From Trebonia sp963811335 (GTDB taxonomy: Bacteria > Actinomycetota > Actinomycetes > Streptosporangiales > Streptosporangiaceae), in the NCBI GenBank assembly GCA_963811335.1, contig CAWERB010000031.1, positions 266,584 to 330,583 on the forward strand: a stretch of DNA of 64,000 nt, in the 5' to 3' direction. The notes under the pieces are model-generated. The model did no database searches and was not told the DNA's origin. It saw nothing but the letters and a program-made list of their open reading frames with translations. Shown here one piece after another: positions 8,930-17,991 of this stretch. Every line of letters begins with the position of its first letter. Positions within the stretch are counted from its first letter, which is position 1. A program made the position numbers and the translations under genes.

Positions 8930-11052
8930 ATGTCTGCGATTCGCGCGTTTCTCTATGCTCCGGCCGGGCGCCGGACCAAGTGGCTTGTGGTGCTGTTCTG
9001 GCTGATCCTGGTGGTGGTCGCCGGGCCGTTGTCCGGGAAGCTCACCGGCGCCGAGAAGAACGACAGTTCCTCGTGGCTGCCGCCAGCGGCTGAGTCCACG
9101 CAGGTGCTTAACCTGCGATCGAGTGCGATCTCGCCGAACGTGTACCCGGGGGTCCTGGTCTACGACCGGCCGTCTGGGATCACCGCGGCGGACAAGGCAA
9201 AGGCCGCCGCGGACGCGGCGAAGCTGGCCAAGATCGACGGCGCGGTGCCAGGGACGGTCATCGGCCCGATCACCGCCCGCGACAACAAGGCGATGGAGAC
9301 CATCGTCCAGGTCAACCTGGGCAGCAAGGGCTGGAGCGCGGCAGGCACCGTCGTCACCGACATGAGGTCCATCGGCGAGTCTGCCGCGAACGGCATGACG
9401 GTGCACGTCACCGGGCCGCTTGGCAGCGCGGCCGACTCCGGCAACGCGTTCAAGGGGATCGACGGCACGCTGCTTTACTCCGCGCTCGCCGTCGTCATCG
9501 TGCTGCTGCTGATCACCTATCGCAGCCCGACCGCCTGGCTGCTGCCAGTTATCTCCGCCGGCGTGGCGCTGACCACCGCGCAAGCCGTCATCTACCTCCT
9601 GGCGGCGCACGCGGGGCTGACCGTGAACGGGCAGTCCGCAGGCATACTCGACGTGCTCGTCTTCGGCGCGGGAACCGACTACGCGCTGCTGCTCACCGCG
9701 CGGTACCGGGAAGAACTGCGCCGTCACGAGGACCGGCATGCCGCGATGGCGGTCGCGATCCGCCGGGCGGGCCCGGCGATCGTGGCGAGCGCGGGAACCG
9801 TGATCGTATCCCTGCTGACCCTCTCCCTCGCCACGCTTAACTCCACCAAGTCCATGGGGCCGGTGCTGGCGATCGGCGTCGCGGTCGCGCTCGCGTCGAT
9901 GATGACCCTGCTGCCCGCGCTGCTGGTGGCGACCGGGCGGTGGGTGTTCTGGCCGGTCAAGCCCGCGTTCGGCACGCCCGAGCCGACGGCTACCGGTTTC
10001 TGGGCGCGGCTTGGGCGGCGTATCGCCCGGCGGCCGCGCGGCGTCTGGGTCGGGACCGTGGTCGTACTCGGCGCGATGGCGGCCGGGCTGGCCGGGCTGC
10101 ACGCGAGCGGGCTCACCAGCGCGCAGTCGTTCCGCGGCACGCCCGACTCGGTTGCCGGGCAGACCGTTATCGACGCGCATTTCCCCGCGGGCGCCGGACA
10201 GCCGGTCCAGGTATTCGGCAGTCCAGGTTCAGGCCCGCAGCTCGCCGCCGCGCTCAAGCCGGTGCCCGGACTGACCGCCATTTCGCCCCCCACGACGGTC
10301 GCGGGCCACGCCTACGTTGAGGCCACCCTGACCAGCGCGCCGGACAGCCAGGCCGCCTACGCGACCATCGACCGGGCCCGCGACGCGGTGCACGCGGTCC
10401 CCGGCGCGCACGCGCTCGTCGGCGGGAATACCGCGATCACCCTCGACGTCGAGCGCGCGGCGGCACATGACAGGACGGTGATCATCCCGATCACGCTCGC
10501 CGTGGTCTTCGTCATCCTGATGCTGCTGCTCCGTGCGTTCGTCGCGCCCGTCTTGCTGATCGCCACCGTGGTGCTGTCCTTCGCGGCCGCCCTCGGGGTG
10601 AGCTCGCTGTTCTTCAACAACGTGTTCAACTTCGGCGCGGAAGACACCTCGTTCCCGCTGTTCGTGTTCGTCTTCCTCGTCGCGCTCGGCATCGACTACA
10701 ACATCTTCCTGATGACCAGGGTGCGGGAGGAGGCGCAACGGCAGGGCGCCAGGTGCGGCGCGGTCACCGGGCTTGCCGCGACTGGCGGGGTCATCACCTC
10801 GGCGGGCGCGGTCCTCGCGGGCACGTTCGCGGCCCTCGCGACGCTGCCGATCACCTTCCTCACCGAGCTCGGGTTCGCGGTCGCGTTCGGCGTGCTGCTC
10901 GACACCATCGTGGTGCGCTCGGTGCTTGTCACGGCGCTCAACCTCGACCTGGGCCGCTGGGTCTGGTGGCCGAGCAGGCTCGCCCGTCGCCGGCCCCCGA
11001 GGCGGAGGACCTCGGGGACGCCGAGCCGGCGAGCGTGCCGAGCGGCGTCTGA
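8930..11052 (+). CDS. MMPL/RND-family exporter
   Basis: Large inner-membrane exporter, probably for lipids or hydrophobic compounds using the proton gradient. Helix 1 (WLVVLFWLILVVVAGPLSGK) is followed by an extracytoplasmic loop, five helices with FGAGTDYALLLTARYREEL, a second loop, and five more helices with ALGIDYNIFLMTRVREEA. Both GTDY/GIDY proton-relay motifs are present. About 708 residues. After WWPSRLAR the open frame would run to 11194 through a strong terminator, whereas a one-base shift near 10985 gives an Ala/Glu-rich tail ending at 11052; I take the latter as the real end. It diverges from xseA. Confidence 0.85.
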
Positions 11053-11073
11053 GCCCCTAGGGTCAGGACAGAA

Positions 11074-11127
11074 ATGGGCCGACCGCCCTGAGGACCGGAA
11101 GAATCCGGCTCAGGGCGGTCGGCCCAT
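11074..11127. terminator. Strong hairpin between convergent genes, probable bidirectional terminator
   Basis: Perfect 19-bp stem: ATGGGCCGACCGCCCTGAG (11074-11092) pairs with its complement at 11109-11127; the 16-base loop can fold further (CCGG...CCGG). It lies between the MmpL gene and the convergent small-protein gene. There is no long T-run on either side. Confidence 0.75.
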
Positions 11128-11147
11128 AATGGCGGGGGAGCCCGGGG

Positions 11148-11643
11148 CTATGCCTCGGTTTCGACCTTGGCGATGCGGCGCTCGAACATGGTGATCACGT
11201 CGGCGCGGGCCGCGTGGCCCTTCTCGTACTCGATGAGCTGGGTCAGCTGCTCAACCGAGAGGTTGCGCAGCCGGGCGCGCAGCGACGCGACCGTGGACTC
11301 GTCGTAGTTGGCGAGCGGCAATTCGGCGGCTGCCTCCGGCGTGACCGTGGACTCGGCCGCGACGCTGGCCTGCGGCGTAACCGTCTCCGGTGCAGCACTG
11401 GTCTCGGCGGCGACGGTCTCGGGCGCGGCACTGGTTTCGGGCGCGACCGTCTCGGGGGCGACCGTCTCGGGGACGACCGCCTCCGGTGCCACCGGGGCGG
11501 GCGGGGGGCGCGGCGTCGGCGGGGGCCTGCGCCGCGGACTTGCCGCGCACCTTGTCCAAGACGGACAGCAGCGAGCCGACGCCTGCGAACATCGCCCGCA
11601 GCATCGACGCCGGGCCTTCTTTTTCCTTCTGCGGGACGCTCAT
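11148..11643 (-). CDS. Actinobacterial small protein with PET repeats (lipid-droplet-associated type), frame break near 11510
   Basis: The N-terminus (MSVPQKEKEGPASMLRAMFAG, GSLLSVLDKVRGKSA) follows a good ribosome site AAGGAG. A middle segment of repeats (PETVAPET, PETSAA, AETSAA) leads to a C-terminal motif PLANYDESTVASLRARLRNL with a helical end. From memory, proteins with this LPLxNYDExTxxSLRARLR ending lie next to ispH in streptomycetes and are annotated lipid-droplet-associated; I cannot verify that here. The two parts are in different frames, with the break at a run of six G (11505-11510). About 164 residues if corrected. Function unknown. Confidence 0.6.
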
Positions 11644-11805
11644 ATCACACTCCTTACGGTAATTGTCGCCACCAGTCTGCCGCAGCGAGCCCGTCGTCCG
11701 ATGTGTGTTGATAAAGGTGGTACGGACGCTTCTCCATGCTGTGTCGAAAATCACCGGCTAACCGGGCAGCTGATGTCCTGCGGCTCTGGTCACTGCCTCT
11801 CCTTG

Positions 11806-11846
11806 CCGTCACATGCTCTGCCGTCACATGCTCTGCCGTCACATAC
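11806..11846. repeat. 15-bp tandem repeat upstream of ispH
   Basis: CCGTCACATGCTCTG occurs at 11806-11820 and 11821-11835 and partially at 11836-11846 (CCGTCACATAC), 38-80 bases before the ispH start. Each unit contains GTCACATG, a plausible half-site. Either slippage or a repeated operator. Confidence 0.65.
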
Positions 11847-11892
11847 AGGGCGTTGGCATTCGGGGCCGACAGCCTCGCCTACCATGGGAGGT

Positions 11893-12834
11893 ATGTCTGA
11901 GACCCACCGCCGGGTCCTGCTGGCGAAGCCTCGTGGCTACTGCGCTGGGGTCGACCGGGCCGTGCAAGCCGTCGAGATCGCCCTCGGCAGGTTCGGCGCG
12001 CCGGTATACGTGCGCAAGCAGATCGTGCACAACACCCACGTAGTGAGCGAGCTGGAGAAGCGGGGCGCCATCTTCGTCGAGGAAACCGACGAGGTGCCGG
12101 AGGGCAGCGTCGTCGTGTTCTCCGCGCACGGCATCGCGCCCGTGGTCCGCGAGGAGGCCGTGCGGCGGCGGCTGACCGCCATCGACGCCACCTGCCCGCT
12201 CGTCACCAAGGTGCATAACGAGGCGAGGCGGTTCGCCGCCGGCGACTACGACATCCTGCTGATCGGTCATGAGGGGCACGAGGAGGTCGTCGGCACGACC
12301 GGCGAGGCGCCCGCGAGCATCCACCTGGTCGACGGGCCCGAGGGCGTGGCGGGCGTTCAGGTGCGCGACCCGGCCAAGGTCGTGTGGCTCTCCCAGACCA
12401 CGCTGTCCGTCGATGAGACGGTCACCACCGTGAGCGCGCTCAAGGACCGCTTCCCGCAGCTCATCGATCCGCCGAGCGACGACATCTGCTACGCCACGCA
12501 GAACAGGCAGGCCGCGGTCAAGGTGATCGCGCCCCAGTGCGACCTGGTGATCGTGGTGGGTTCGGCGAACTCCTCCAACTCAGTGCGCCTCGTCGAGGTG
12601 GCCAAGGAGGCGGGGGCGCGGGCCGCCTACCTGGTCGACGACGCGGGCGAGGTCGACGAGGGCTGGCTGGCTGGCGCGGCCACCGTCGGGGTGACCAGCG
12701 GGGCTTCGGTGCCGGAGGAACTGGTCGCCGGCGTGCTCGGCAAGCTCGCCGCGTTCGGCTTCGAGGACGTGGAAGAGGTCGAGGCGGTCAAGGAGCGGAT
12801 GTCCTTCCAGCTACCGCGCGAGCTGCGGAAATAG
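11893..12834 (+). CDS. ispH: 4-hydroxy-3-methylbut-2-enyl diphosphate reductase
   Basis: Last enzyme of the MEP isoprenoid pathway: reduces HMBPP to IPP and DMAPP with a [4Fe-4S] cluster. All three cluster cysteines are visible: KPRGYCAGVDRAV, IDATCPLVTKVH and DDICYATQNRQ; so are HNTHVV, FSAHG and the TSGASVPEELV block. 313 residues from the ATG at 11893; an in-frame ATG at 11884 adds three residues, and the purine run GGGAGG lies between the two, so the start is ambiguous. Its stop is one base from that of the convergent rmuC. Confidence 0.95.
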   Translation: MSETHRRVLLAKPRGYCAGVDRAVQAVEIALGRFGAPVYVRKQIVHNTHVVSELEKRGAIFVEETDEVPEGSVVVFSAHGIAPVVREEAVRRRLTAIDATCPLVTKVHNEARRFAAGDYDILLIGHEGHEEVVGTTGEAPASIHLVDGPEGVAGVQVRDPAKVVWLSQTTLSVDETVTTVSALKDRFPQLIDPPSDDICYATQNRQAAVKVIAPQCDLVIVVGSANSSNSVRLVEVAKEAGARAAYLVDDAGEVDEGWLAGAATVGVTSGASVPEELVAGVLGKLAAFGFEDVEEVEAVKERMSFQLPRELRK

Positions 12835-12835
12835 C

Positions 12836-14002
12836 TTAGGGGAGTAGCTCACGCTCCAGGTCACCGCCGGACCGGTCACCGCCGACGAACTCGGGCGCGG
12901 AGAGGGGTCGCGCCGTGTCCGCGATGGCTTCCGGCGCCGGAAGCTCGCCGTCCACCACGCCGAGCGCGGCCAGCTTGCGCGCGCTGACCAGCACCCGGCT
13001 CTCCAGCGTGCCGACCGCCTGGTTGTAGGACCCGACCGCGGACGTCAGCGACCGGCCGACGCGCTCCAGGTGCCTGCCGAGCCCGGCCAGCCGGTCGTAC
13101 AGCTCCCGGCCGAGGTCGAACACCGCCCTGGCGTTCTCGGACAGCGCCTGCTGCTGCCAGGCGTACTGGACCGTGCGCAGCATCGAGACCAGCGTGGTCG
13201 GCGTGGCGATGTGGACCCGGCGGGACAGCGCGTGCTCGAGCAGGCCGGGGTCGTGCTCAAGCGCGGGAGCGAGGAACGCCTCGCCAGGGATGAACATCAC
13301 CACGAACTCCGGCGTTTGCGGCAGCGCCGTCCAGTACGCCTTGGAGCTGAGCTGCTCCACGTGCGCGCGCAGGTGCCTGGCGTGCGCGGCGAGGCGCGCC
13401 TCGCGGTTGTCATCGTCAGCGGTGGCGGCGGCTTCCAGGTAGGCGGCGAGCGACACTTTCGAGTCGACGACCACGTTCTTGCCGCCGGCCAGCCGGACCA
13501 CCATGTCCGGCCGCTGCCCGCCCTCGGTGATCACCTGCTCGTCGAAGTCAACGTGCGCCGCCATGCCCGCGAGCTCGACCACCCGGCGCAGCTGCAGCTC
13601 GCCCCACCGGCCGCGGGCCTCGGGCCGCCGCAGCGCGCTCACCAGCGCCTGCGTCTGCTCGCGTAGCTGCTCCGCGCCGCGCCTTGTGAACTCGACCTGC
13701 TGTGCAAGCTCGGCGTGCAACCTGGTCCGCGCGAGGTCGGAGTCGCGCAGCTGCTGCTCGACGCGGGCCAGGGTCTCGCGCATGGGGGCGACAAGCGACT
13801 CCACGTCGAAGCGCTGGGCCAGCTGCCCGTCGGCGAGCGCGGCCTTCTCCGCGGACTGGCGCTCGAGCAGCGCGGCGCGCTCCTGGGCCGCGCGGGCTCG
13901 CTCCGCCGCGGTCGCGGCGGCGGTGCCGAGCCGGTTGCGGGCGAGCAGGTAGCCGATCGCGACGCCGATCGCGATCCCGGCAAGCAGGGCGAAGACGGTC
14001 AT
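12836..14002 (-). CDS. rmuC: DNA recombination protein RmuC
   Basis: 388 residues: N-terminal membrane anchor (VFALLAGIAIGVAIGYLLAR), a long Ala/Arg/Glu coiled coil (about residues 30-110), then the PD-(D/E)XK-like RmuC domain (RGRWGELQLRRVVELAGM, NVVVDSKVSLAAYLEA, FVVMFIPGEAFLAPAL, HIATPTTLVSMLRTVQ). RmuC proteins limit inversion at short inverted repeats; the role in actinobacteria is less clear. The frame is open upstream to 14956 only as antisense of the next gene. Confidence 0.9.
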   Translation of the reverse strand: MTVFALLAGIAIGVAIGYLLARNRLGTAAATAAERARAAQERAALLERQSAEKAALADGQLAQRFDVESLVAPMRETLARVEQQLRDSDLARTRLHAELAQQVEFTRRGAEQLREQTQALVSALRRPEARGRWGELQLRRVVELAGMAAHVDFDEQVITEGGQRPDMVVRLAGGKNVVVDSKVSLAAYLEAAATADDDNREARLAAHARHLRAHVEQLSSKAYWTALPQTPEFVVMFIPGEAFLAPALEHDPGLLEHALSRRVHIATPTTLVSMLRTVQYAWQQQALSENARAVFDLGRELYDRLAGLGRHLERVGRSLTSAVGSYNQAVGTLESRVLVSARKLAALGVVDGELPAPEAIADTARPLSAPEFVGGDRSGGDLERELLP

Positions 14003-14074
14003 GCTCCCAGTATCCGCAGGCCACCGACAACCCCGCTTGGCGACACGCGCGTCAGGGCAGAGACAATAGGGATC

Positions 14075-15535
14075 GTGCAGGCGGCCATCGAGGCGCGTGC
14101 GGTCAGCCACCGCACGCGCGCAGGGGAAGTTGCGGTCCGTGATATCTCGTTCACTGTTGGTCACGGCGAGCTGGTGGCGATCGCCGGCGGCCGGGGATCG
14201 GGCAAGACGACGCTGCTCAACGCGATGTCCGGGCTGCGGCCACCGACCTCGGGCACGATCGTCAGGGCCGCAGGCCGGCAGGCCGGCTACGTCCCCGAGG
14301 GTGACACGCTGCACGCCGTGCTTCCGCTGGTCAGGGCACTCCGCTACACCGCCGAGCTGCGTCCGGTCCGTGCCGTCGCCTCCCCCGGAGTGCCAGCGGG
14401 CAGCGCACCGGGCAGCAGCCTGCCGGAGGACGGCTACCCCGCGGCGGTGGCGGAGGCACTCGACCTGGCCGGCCTGACGGCGCTTGGGCTTAGGCCGGTC
14501 GGCGCTCTCACTCCAGATGAACGCAAGCGCGCGGTTATCGCCGCCGAACTGCTGTCCCGGCCTGCACAGCTCTTCCTCGAAGAGCCCACCGTGGAACTTG
14601 ACCCGGCGCAGGGCGCCGAGGTGCTGCGCTTGCTGCGCCGCCTCGCCGACGGCGGCATTACCGTGGTGCTCGCCACGAGCAGCCCGCTCGACGCCGCCCG
14701 CTGCGACAAGGTGGCCGTCCTGGCCGCCGGCGGGCACCTGGCGTTCTACGGGACGCCGGCGGGGGCACTCGGCTACTTCGGCGCGGACAGCCTCGAAGAG
14801 ATCTTCGAGCGGCTGGCCGGCCTCGGCGACCCGGCCACGGCATGGTCGCGCCGCTTCTTCCAGTTCTCCGGAACGAGGGATGGTTTCACCGCACCGCCCA
14901 CCACTCCGCGCTCCTCCGGGCCGGCCTTCCTGCTGCCAGACGCGGCGGGGCCGCATTCGGCGGGCCGGGTCAGCGCCGGGCTGGCCGGCACCCCGGCCGT
15001 CATCGATGAGGAGCAGCCTGCGAGCGCGGTGAGCCCGGACCCCGCGCTACCGCCCGACGCGAGGGCCGCCGCGGTCCGTCAGTGGGCGGTGCTGACCAAG
15101 CGGAACGCCGAGGTGCTCGCCCGTGACCGGCGCATGCAGGCAGTGCTTGCGGGCACCCCGGCGGCGCTACTGTTCGTGTTCTGCGTGCTGCTCGGGTGCG
15201 GCGCGCTCGACGGTCGTGGCGCGGTGACGCTGGCCTGGGCGGTGCTTGGCGGGCTTGTCGCCGGCCTGGCGTACCAGTTGCCCGTGCGCGGCGCCGAGGC
15301 CGGCATCCTGCGCCGCGAGCGCTTCGCCGGCCTGAGCACTGGCGCGTTCGTCCTTGCCAAGGTCACGGTGCTGCTTCCGTTGCTTGCACTCGCCGACGTG
15401 CTCATCCTGGCGGTCCCCGCCATCGATGACCATCTGGCGGCCGGATTCGGCCCCGCGTACCTCGCCGTGCTGCTGTCCTCGCTCGTCGGACTTGCCGTCG
15501 CGCTCGCGGTGCCCGTCGCCGCGGCCCGCCGGTGA
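14075..15535 (+). CDS. ABCG-like half-transporter with degenerate nucleotide-binding domain
   Basis: 486 residues from a GTG at 14075. The ATPase domain has an intact Walker A (GGRGSGKTTLL, about residue 40), but the ABC signature is replaced by LTPDERKR, Walker B reads LFLEEPTVELDP (Asp to Glu) and the H-loop is LATSSPLDA without His. After a Pro/Ala linker come four hydrophobic segments (TPAALLFVFCVLLGCG, AWAVLGGLVAGLAYQL, LAKVTVLLPLLALADVLIL, AVLLSSLVGLAVALAV), fewer than the six usual for ABCG. Such a protein may bind nucleotide without efficient hydrolysis, or need a partner. It diverges from rmuC. Confidence 0.7.
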   Translation: MQAAIEARAVSHRTRAGEVAVRDISFTVGHGELVAIAGGRGSGKTTLLNAMSGLRPPTSGTIVRAAGRQAGYVPEGDTLHAVLPLVRALRYTAELRPVRAVASPGVPAGSAPGSSLPEDGYPAAVAEALDLAGLTALGLRPVGALTPDERKRAVIAAELLSRPAQLFLEEPTVELDPAQGAEVLRLLRRLADGGITVVLATSSPLDAARCDKVAVLAAGGHLAFYGTPAGALGYFGADSLEEIFERLAGLGDPATAWSRRFFQFSGTRDGFTAPPTTPRSSGPAFLLPDAAGPHSAGRVSAGLAGTPAVIDEEQPASAVSPDPALPPDARAAAVRQWAVLTKRNAEVLARDRRMQAVLAGTPAALLFVFCVLLGCGALDGRGAVTLAWAVLGGLVAGLAYQLPVRGAEAGILRRERFAGLSTGAFVLAKVTVLLPLLALADVLILAVPAIDDHLAAGFGPAYLAVLLSSLVGLAVALAVPVAAARR

Positions 15536-15566
15536 TCATCAGCCCGCTGAATCCTGCTTCGCGGGC

Positions 15567-16218
15567 GGATGGTTGTGGCAACGGTCCGGCTATAGCAGGA
15601 CACGCCCGTACCCTCACCCGCCGCCTCACGATCGAAGCTACCGGCAACGCCTGATCAGCCCGGGAATCTCGTTACCCGATGCCGCCGGGTACGACGACGG
15701 GCACCGGCAACAGCCCGGGCAGCACGAGATTTCATGATCGCGGTACTTCTGCACACTCATAAGGCGCAAAAGTTCCCGCGGAAGCAAAAGTTACCGTGAT
15801 CATGAGGCGGGCCGGCTGCGCCGCCGGGCGCCCGCGCGGGCCGGCGGAAGCGCCCGTGACCGCCATCTGAGGCGCCCCCGGGCAGCCGCAACCGCCCGCG
15901 CGCAGGTCGCGGGCGGGACGCTCAGCCCGGCCGGGCGGCGCCCGGTGGCGGCAGCGCCTCCGGCCTCGCCCGCCGTCACAGCGGCCGCCGGGGAACCGGT
16001 CACGGCCCGCCGCGGCCGGGACCGGCCGTCATGCCTGGCGCAGGCCGCGTCATGGAGCCTTTCACCGGGGCTGCGCCCGGCCCGTAGCCGGCCGGGCGGC
16101 CATCGCGGTACCGCGCCGCCCGGGACGGATACCAGGACGCCGCCGCACCCGCCCCGGCCGGCAACGACACGGGGCAATGCCGCAGCCCCCTATAGCCGGC
16201 TCGTTGCCACAACCATCC
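15567..16218. mobile_element. 650-bp non-coding element with 33-bp terminal inverted repeats
   Basis: The left end (15567-15599, starting GGATGGTTGTGGCAACG) and the right end (16186-16218, reverse complement) match at 29 of 33 bases. They bound most of a 735-bp stretch (15536-16270) without a credible gene. Inside are a shorter inverted repeat and a repeated GCAAAAGTT motif. Size, ends and lack of coding capacity fit a MITE-like non-autonomous element or the collapsed ends of an IS. No clear target-site duplication is visible. The right end carries a small antisense frame only because the same bases are repeated. Confidence 0.5.
15732..15805. repeat. Inverted TCATGATC repeat with paired GCAAAAGTT motifs
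   Basis: TCATGATCGCGGTA (15732-15745) is mirrored by TACCGTGATCATGA (15792-15805), 13 of 14 bases complementary. Between and beside them GCAAAAGTT occurs at 15766-15774 and 15784-15792. It may be a structured part of the surrounding element or a dispersed palindromic repeat. Confidence 0.5.
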
Positions 16219-16270
16219 CCGCCCGGCGCCGCCTGGCCTGGTCCCTGAGCGTGGCAAATTCAGTCGGCCG

Positions 16271-17707
16271 CTAACAGCCGTGCCGGGCGGCGAGCCCGGC
16301 GAGGTCGGGGTAGCGGTCGCGGTAGGTGCGCTCGGCGAAGTCGAGGAAGGCCTCCACGTCCTCGACGGACGAGGCGAGTCCGAGGGACACCCGGACCGCG
16401 CCGCCGCTCGCCATGCCGACCAGCGACAGGTAGTCCTCGATCGGCGCCTCGCCCGCCGAGGAGCGAAGCAGCAGCCGTCGTGCCCTGGCGAGGTCGCGGC
16501 GGCGCAGCCCGAACGCGGCCTCGCCCGCTCCCGGGTTGCAGAAGCACCCGGTGCGCAGCGAGATCCCCGCCGCGCTCGCGTCCCGCGACACGGCGCGCTC
16601 GTCGATGATCCCGCCGCCCGGGTCGAGGAAGTTCAAGGCCACGGTGCCGCCGCGGGACATCTTGTCGCGCGGGCCGTAGACCAGCGCCATCGGCGCGCCC
16701 GAGCTGTGCCGCAGCCGCGCGAGGGACTCGAGCAGCCATGCCGTGAGCATGGCGACCCGCTCGGTGACCAGGTCGATGCCGATTCCCGATATCCAGTCAA
16801 GCCCGACCACCACGTCCGGGATCGACAGGTAGTTCACCGTGCCGTCCTCGAACCCGGCCTCGTCGCCGAGCAGCTCGTGCCAGCGCCCGGCGACACTGAC
16901 ACCGCGGATCGTCCCGCCGGAGAACCATGGCCGCCGCAGCCGCTCAAGCGCGTCACGCCGGGCAAGCAGGCAGCCCACCCCGGTCGGGAAGCCGAACATC
17001 TTGTACCAGCTCAGCGCCACGAACTCGGGCCGTACCGCGGACAAGTCGAGCCGGCTCGTCGGCACGAAGGCAGCCGCGTCGAGCAGCACGTCGTACCCCG
17101 CCGCCTGCGCGCGGGCCACCCAGGACAGCGGATGACGGACGCCGCTGAAGTTGGACTGGGCCGGGTAGGCGAGCAGCCCGGGGCGCGACCCGTGCCCGCG
17201 GCCGATCGCGCGGAGCAGGGCGTGCTCACTGATCCGCAGGTCGGAACCGTTCATCCCGACGTACGCCACGCGCGCCCCGCCCTTGGCGGCGTACTCCCGC
17301 AGGCCGTTGACCGAGTTGTGGTTGTCTGCGGTGAGGATCAGCCTGCTGCGCCTGCCGAACGGGTAGGACTCGCCGACCAGGTGACAGGCGCCCGTGGCGT
17401 TCGGCGTGAAGATCACCGCGTACTCCTCGGCGCTGGCGTTGAAGTAGCGGAGTACGGCGGCCCTGGTCTGCTCCACGAGGGACGTAGACGCGGTCGATGT
17501 CGGGTTCTCCGAGTGCGGGTTGCCGTACACGCCGTGGCCCAGCCGGCTGGCGTGCGCCCGCAGTTGCGACCGCGCGGGCAGCCCGGCCCCTGTGTAGTCG
17601 AGATAGACGTGCCCGCCCTCGTCCAGGTACCCGTACTCAGTGGCCCGCAGCTCATCTACCCGTGCCGTCGCCGCGTAGCCCGGATACGCAGCGTGAAAGT
17701 CGCCCAT
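16271..17707 (-). CDS. Class V aminotransferase-fold protein, molybdenum cofactor sulfurase-like
   Basis: PLP enzyme of the cysteine-desulfurase fold, 478 residues from the ATG at 17707 (ribosome site GGGGGAG). The PLP lysine is in SWYKMFGFPTGVGCLLARRD, and the C-terminal catalytic-loop cysteine motif is RTGCFCNPGAGE, which matches eukaryotic-type Moco sulfurase (MOCOS) rather than IscS/SufS. Also GHGVYGNPHSENPTS and FTPNATGACHLVGE. There is no C-terminal MOSC domain. Likely transfers sulfur from cysteine, possibly to a molybdenum cofactor; no molybdoenzyme gene is nearby, so the acceptor is uncertain. Confidence 0.8.
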   Translation of the reverse strand: MGDFHAAYPGYAATARVDELRATEYGYLDEGGHVYLDYTGAGLPARSQLRAHASRLGHGVYGNPHSENPTSTASTSLVEQTRAAVLRYFNASAEEYAVIFTPNATGACHLVGESYPFGRRSRLILTADNHNSVNGLREYAAKGGARVAYVGMNGSDLRISEHALLRAIGRGHGSRPGLLAYPAQSNFSGVRHPLSWVARAQAAGYDVLLDAAAFVPTSRLDLSAVRPEFVALSWYKMFGFPTGVGCLLARRDALERLRRPWFSGGTIRGVSVAGRWHELLGDEAGFEDGTVNYLSIPDVVVGLDWISGIGIDLVTERVAMLTAWLLESLARLRHSSGAPMALVYGPRDKMSRGGTVALNFLDPGGGIIDERAVSRDASAAGISLRTGCFCNPGAGEAAFGLRRRDLARARRLLLRSSAGEAPIEDYLSLVGMASGGAVRVSLGLASSVEDVEAFLDFAERTYRDRYPDLAGLAARHGC

Positions 17708-17991
17708 AGTGCTCCCCCGATTACTACCTACCAGCGTACGACCTGCGGGAACCGTCGCCGCAGGCCCGGTGTGCCGCTGTCCAGATTCGACCATCGACCG
17801 AGTGAATGTCGCTTTTGCTGCGATTAACTGAGGTCAGAGTCGCGAGATGTTTCCCCGAACAAGAGTTACGGAGCGTGGCCATCGCGGCAAGAAGCCGCGC
17901 GGTACCGCTGGCGGCTGCCAGCGAAACAGGAACGCGTCAGAGTGCCGCGTGAGCTGCACCGCTGGAGTCGCTGGCACCAAGGCCAGGAAGG

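Noticed and set aside
8699..10180. Long reverse-strand frame continuing upstream of xseA
   Set aside because: Lies wholly antisense to the MmpL gene, is Arg/Gly/His-rich without domains, and XseA homologues start at 8698.
11053..11194. C-terminal extension of the MmpL protein
   Set aside because: It would translate through a 19-bp terminator hairpin and into the end of the convergent gene; a one-base shift gives a normal ending.
14003..14956. Reverse-strand extension of the RmuC frame
   Set aside because: Antisense of the ABCG-like gene; the membrane anchor typical of RmuC begins at 14002.
16000..16257. Reverse-strand 85-codon frame in the inverted-repeat element
   Set aside because: Low-complexity Gly/Ala/Pro/Arg content, and its start lies in the terminal repeat; the same peptide motif arises at the other end by symmetry.
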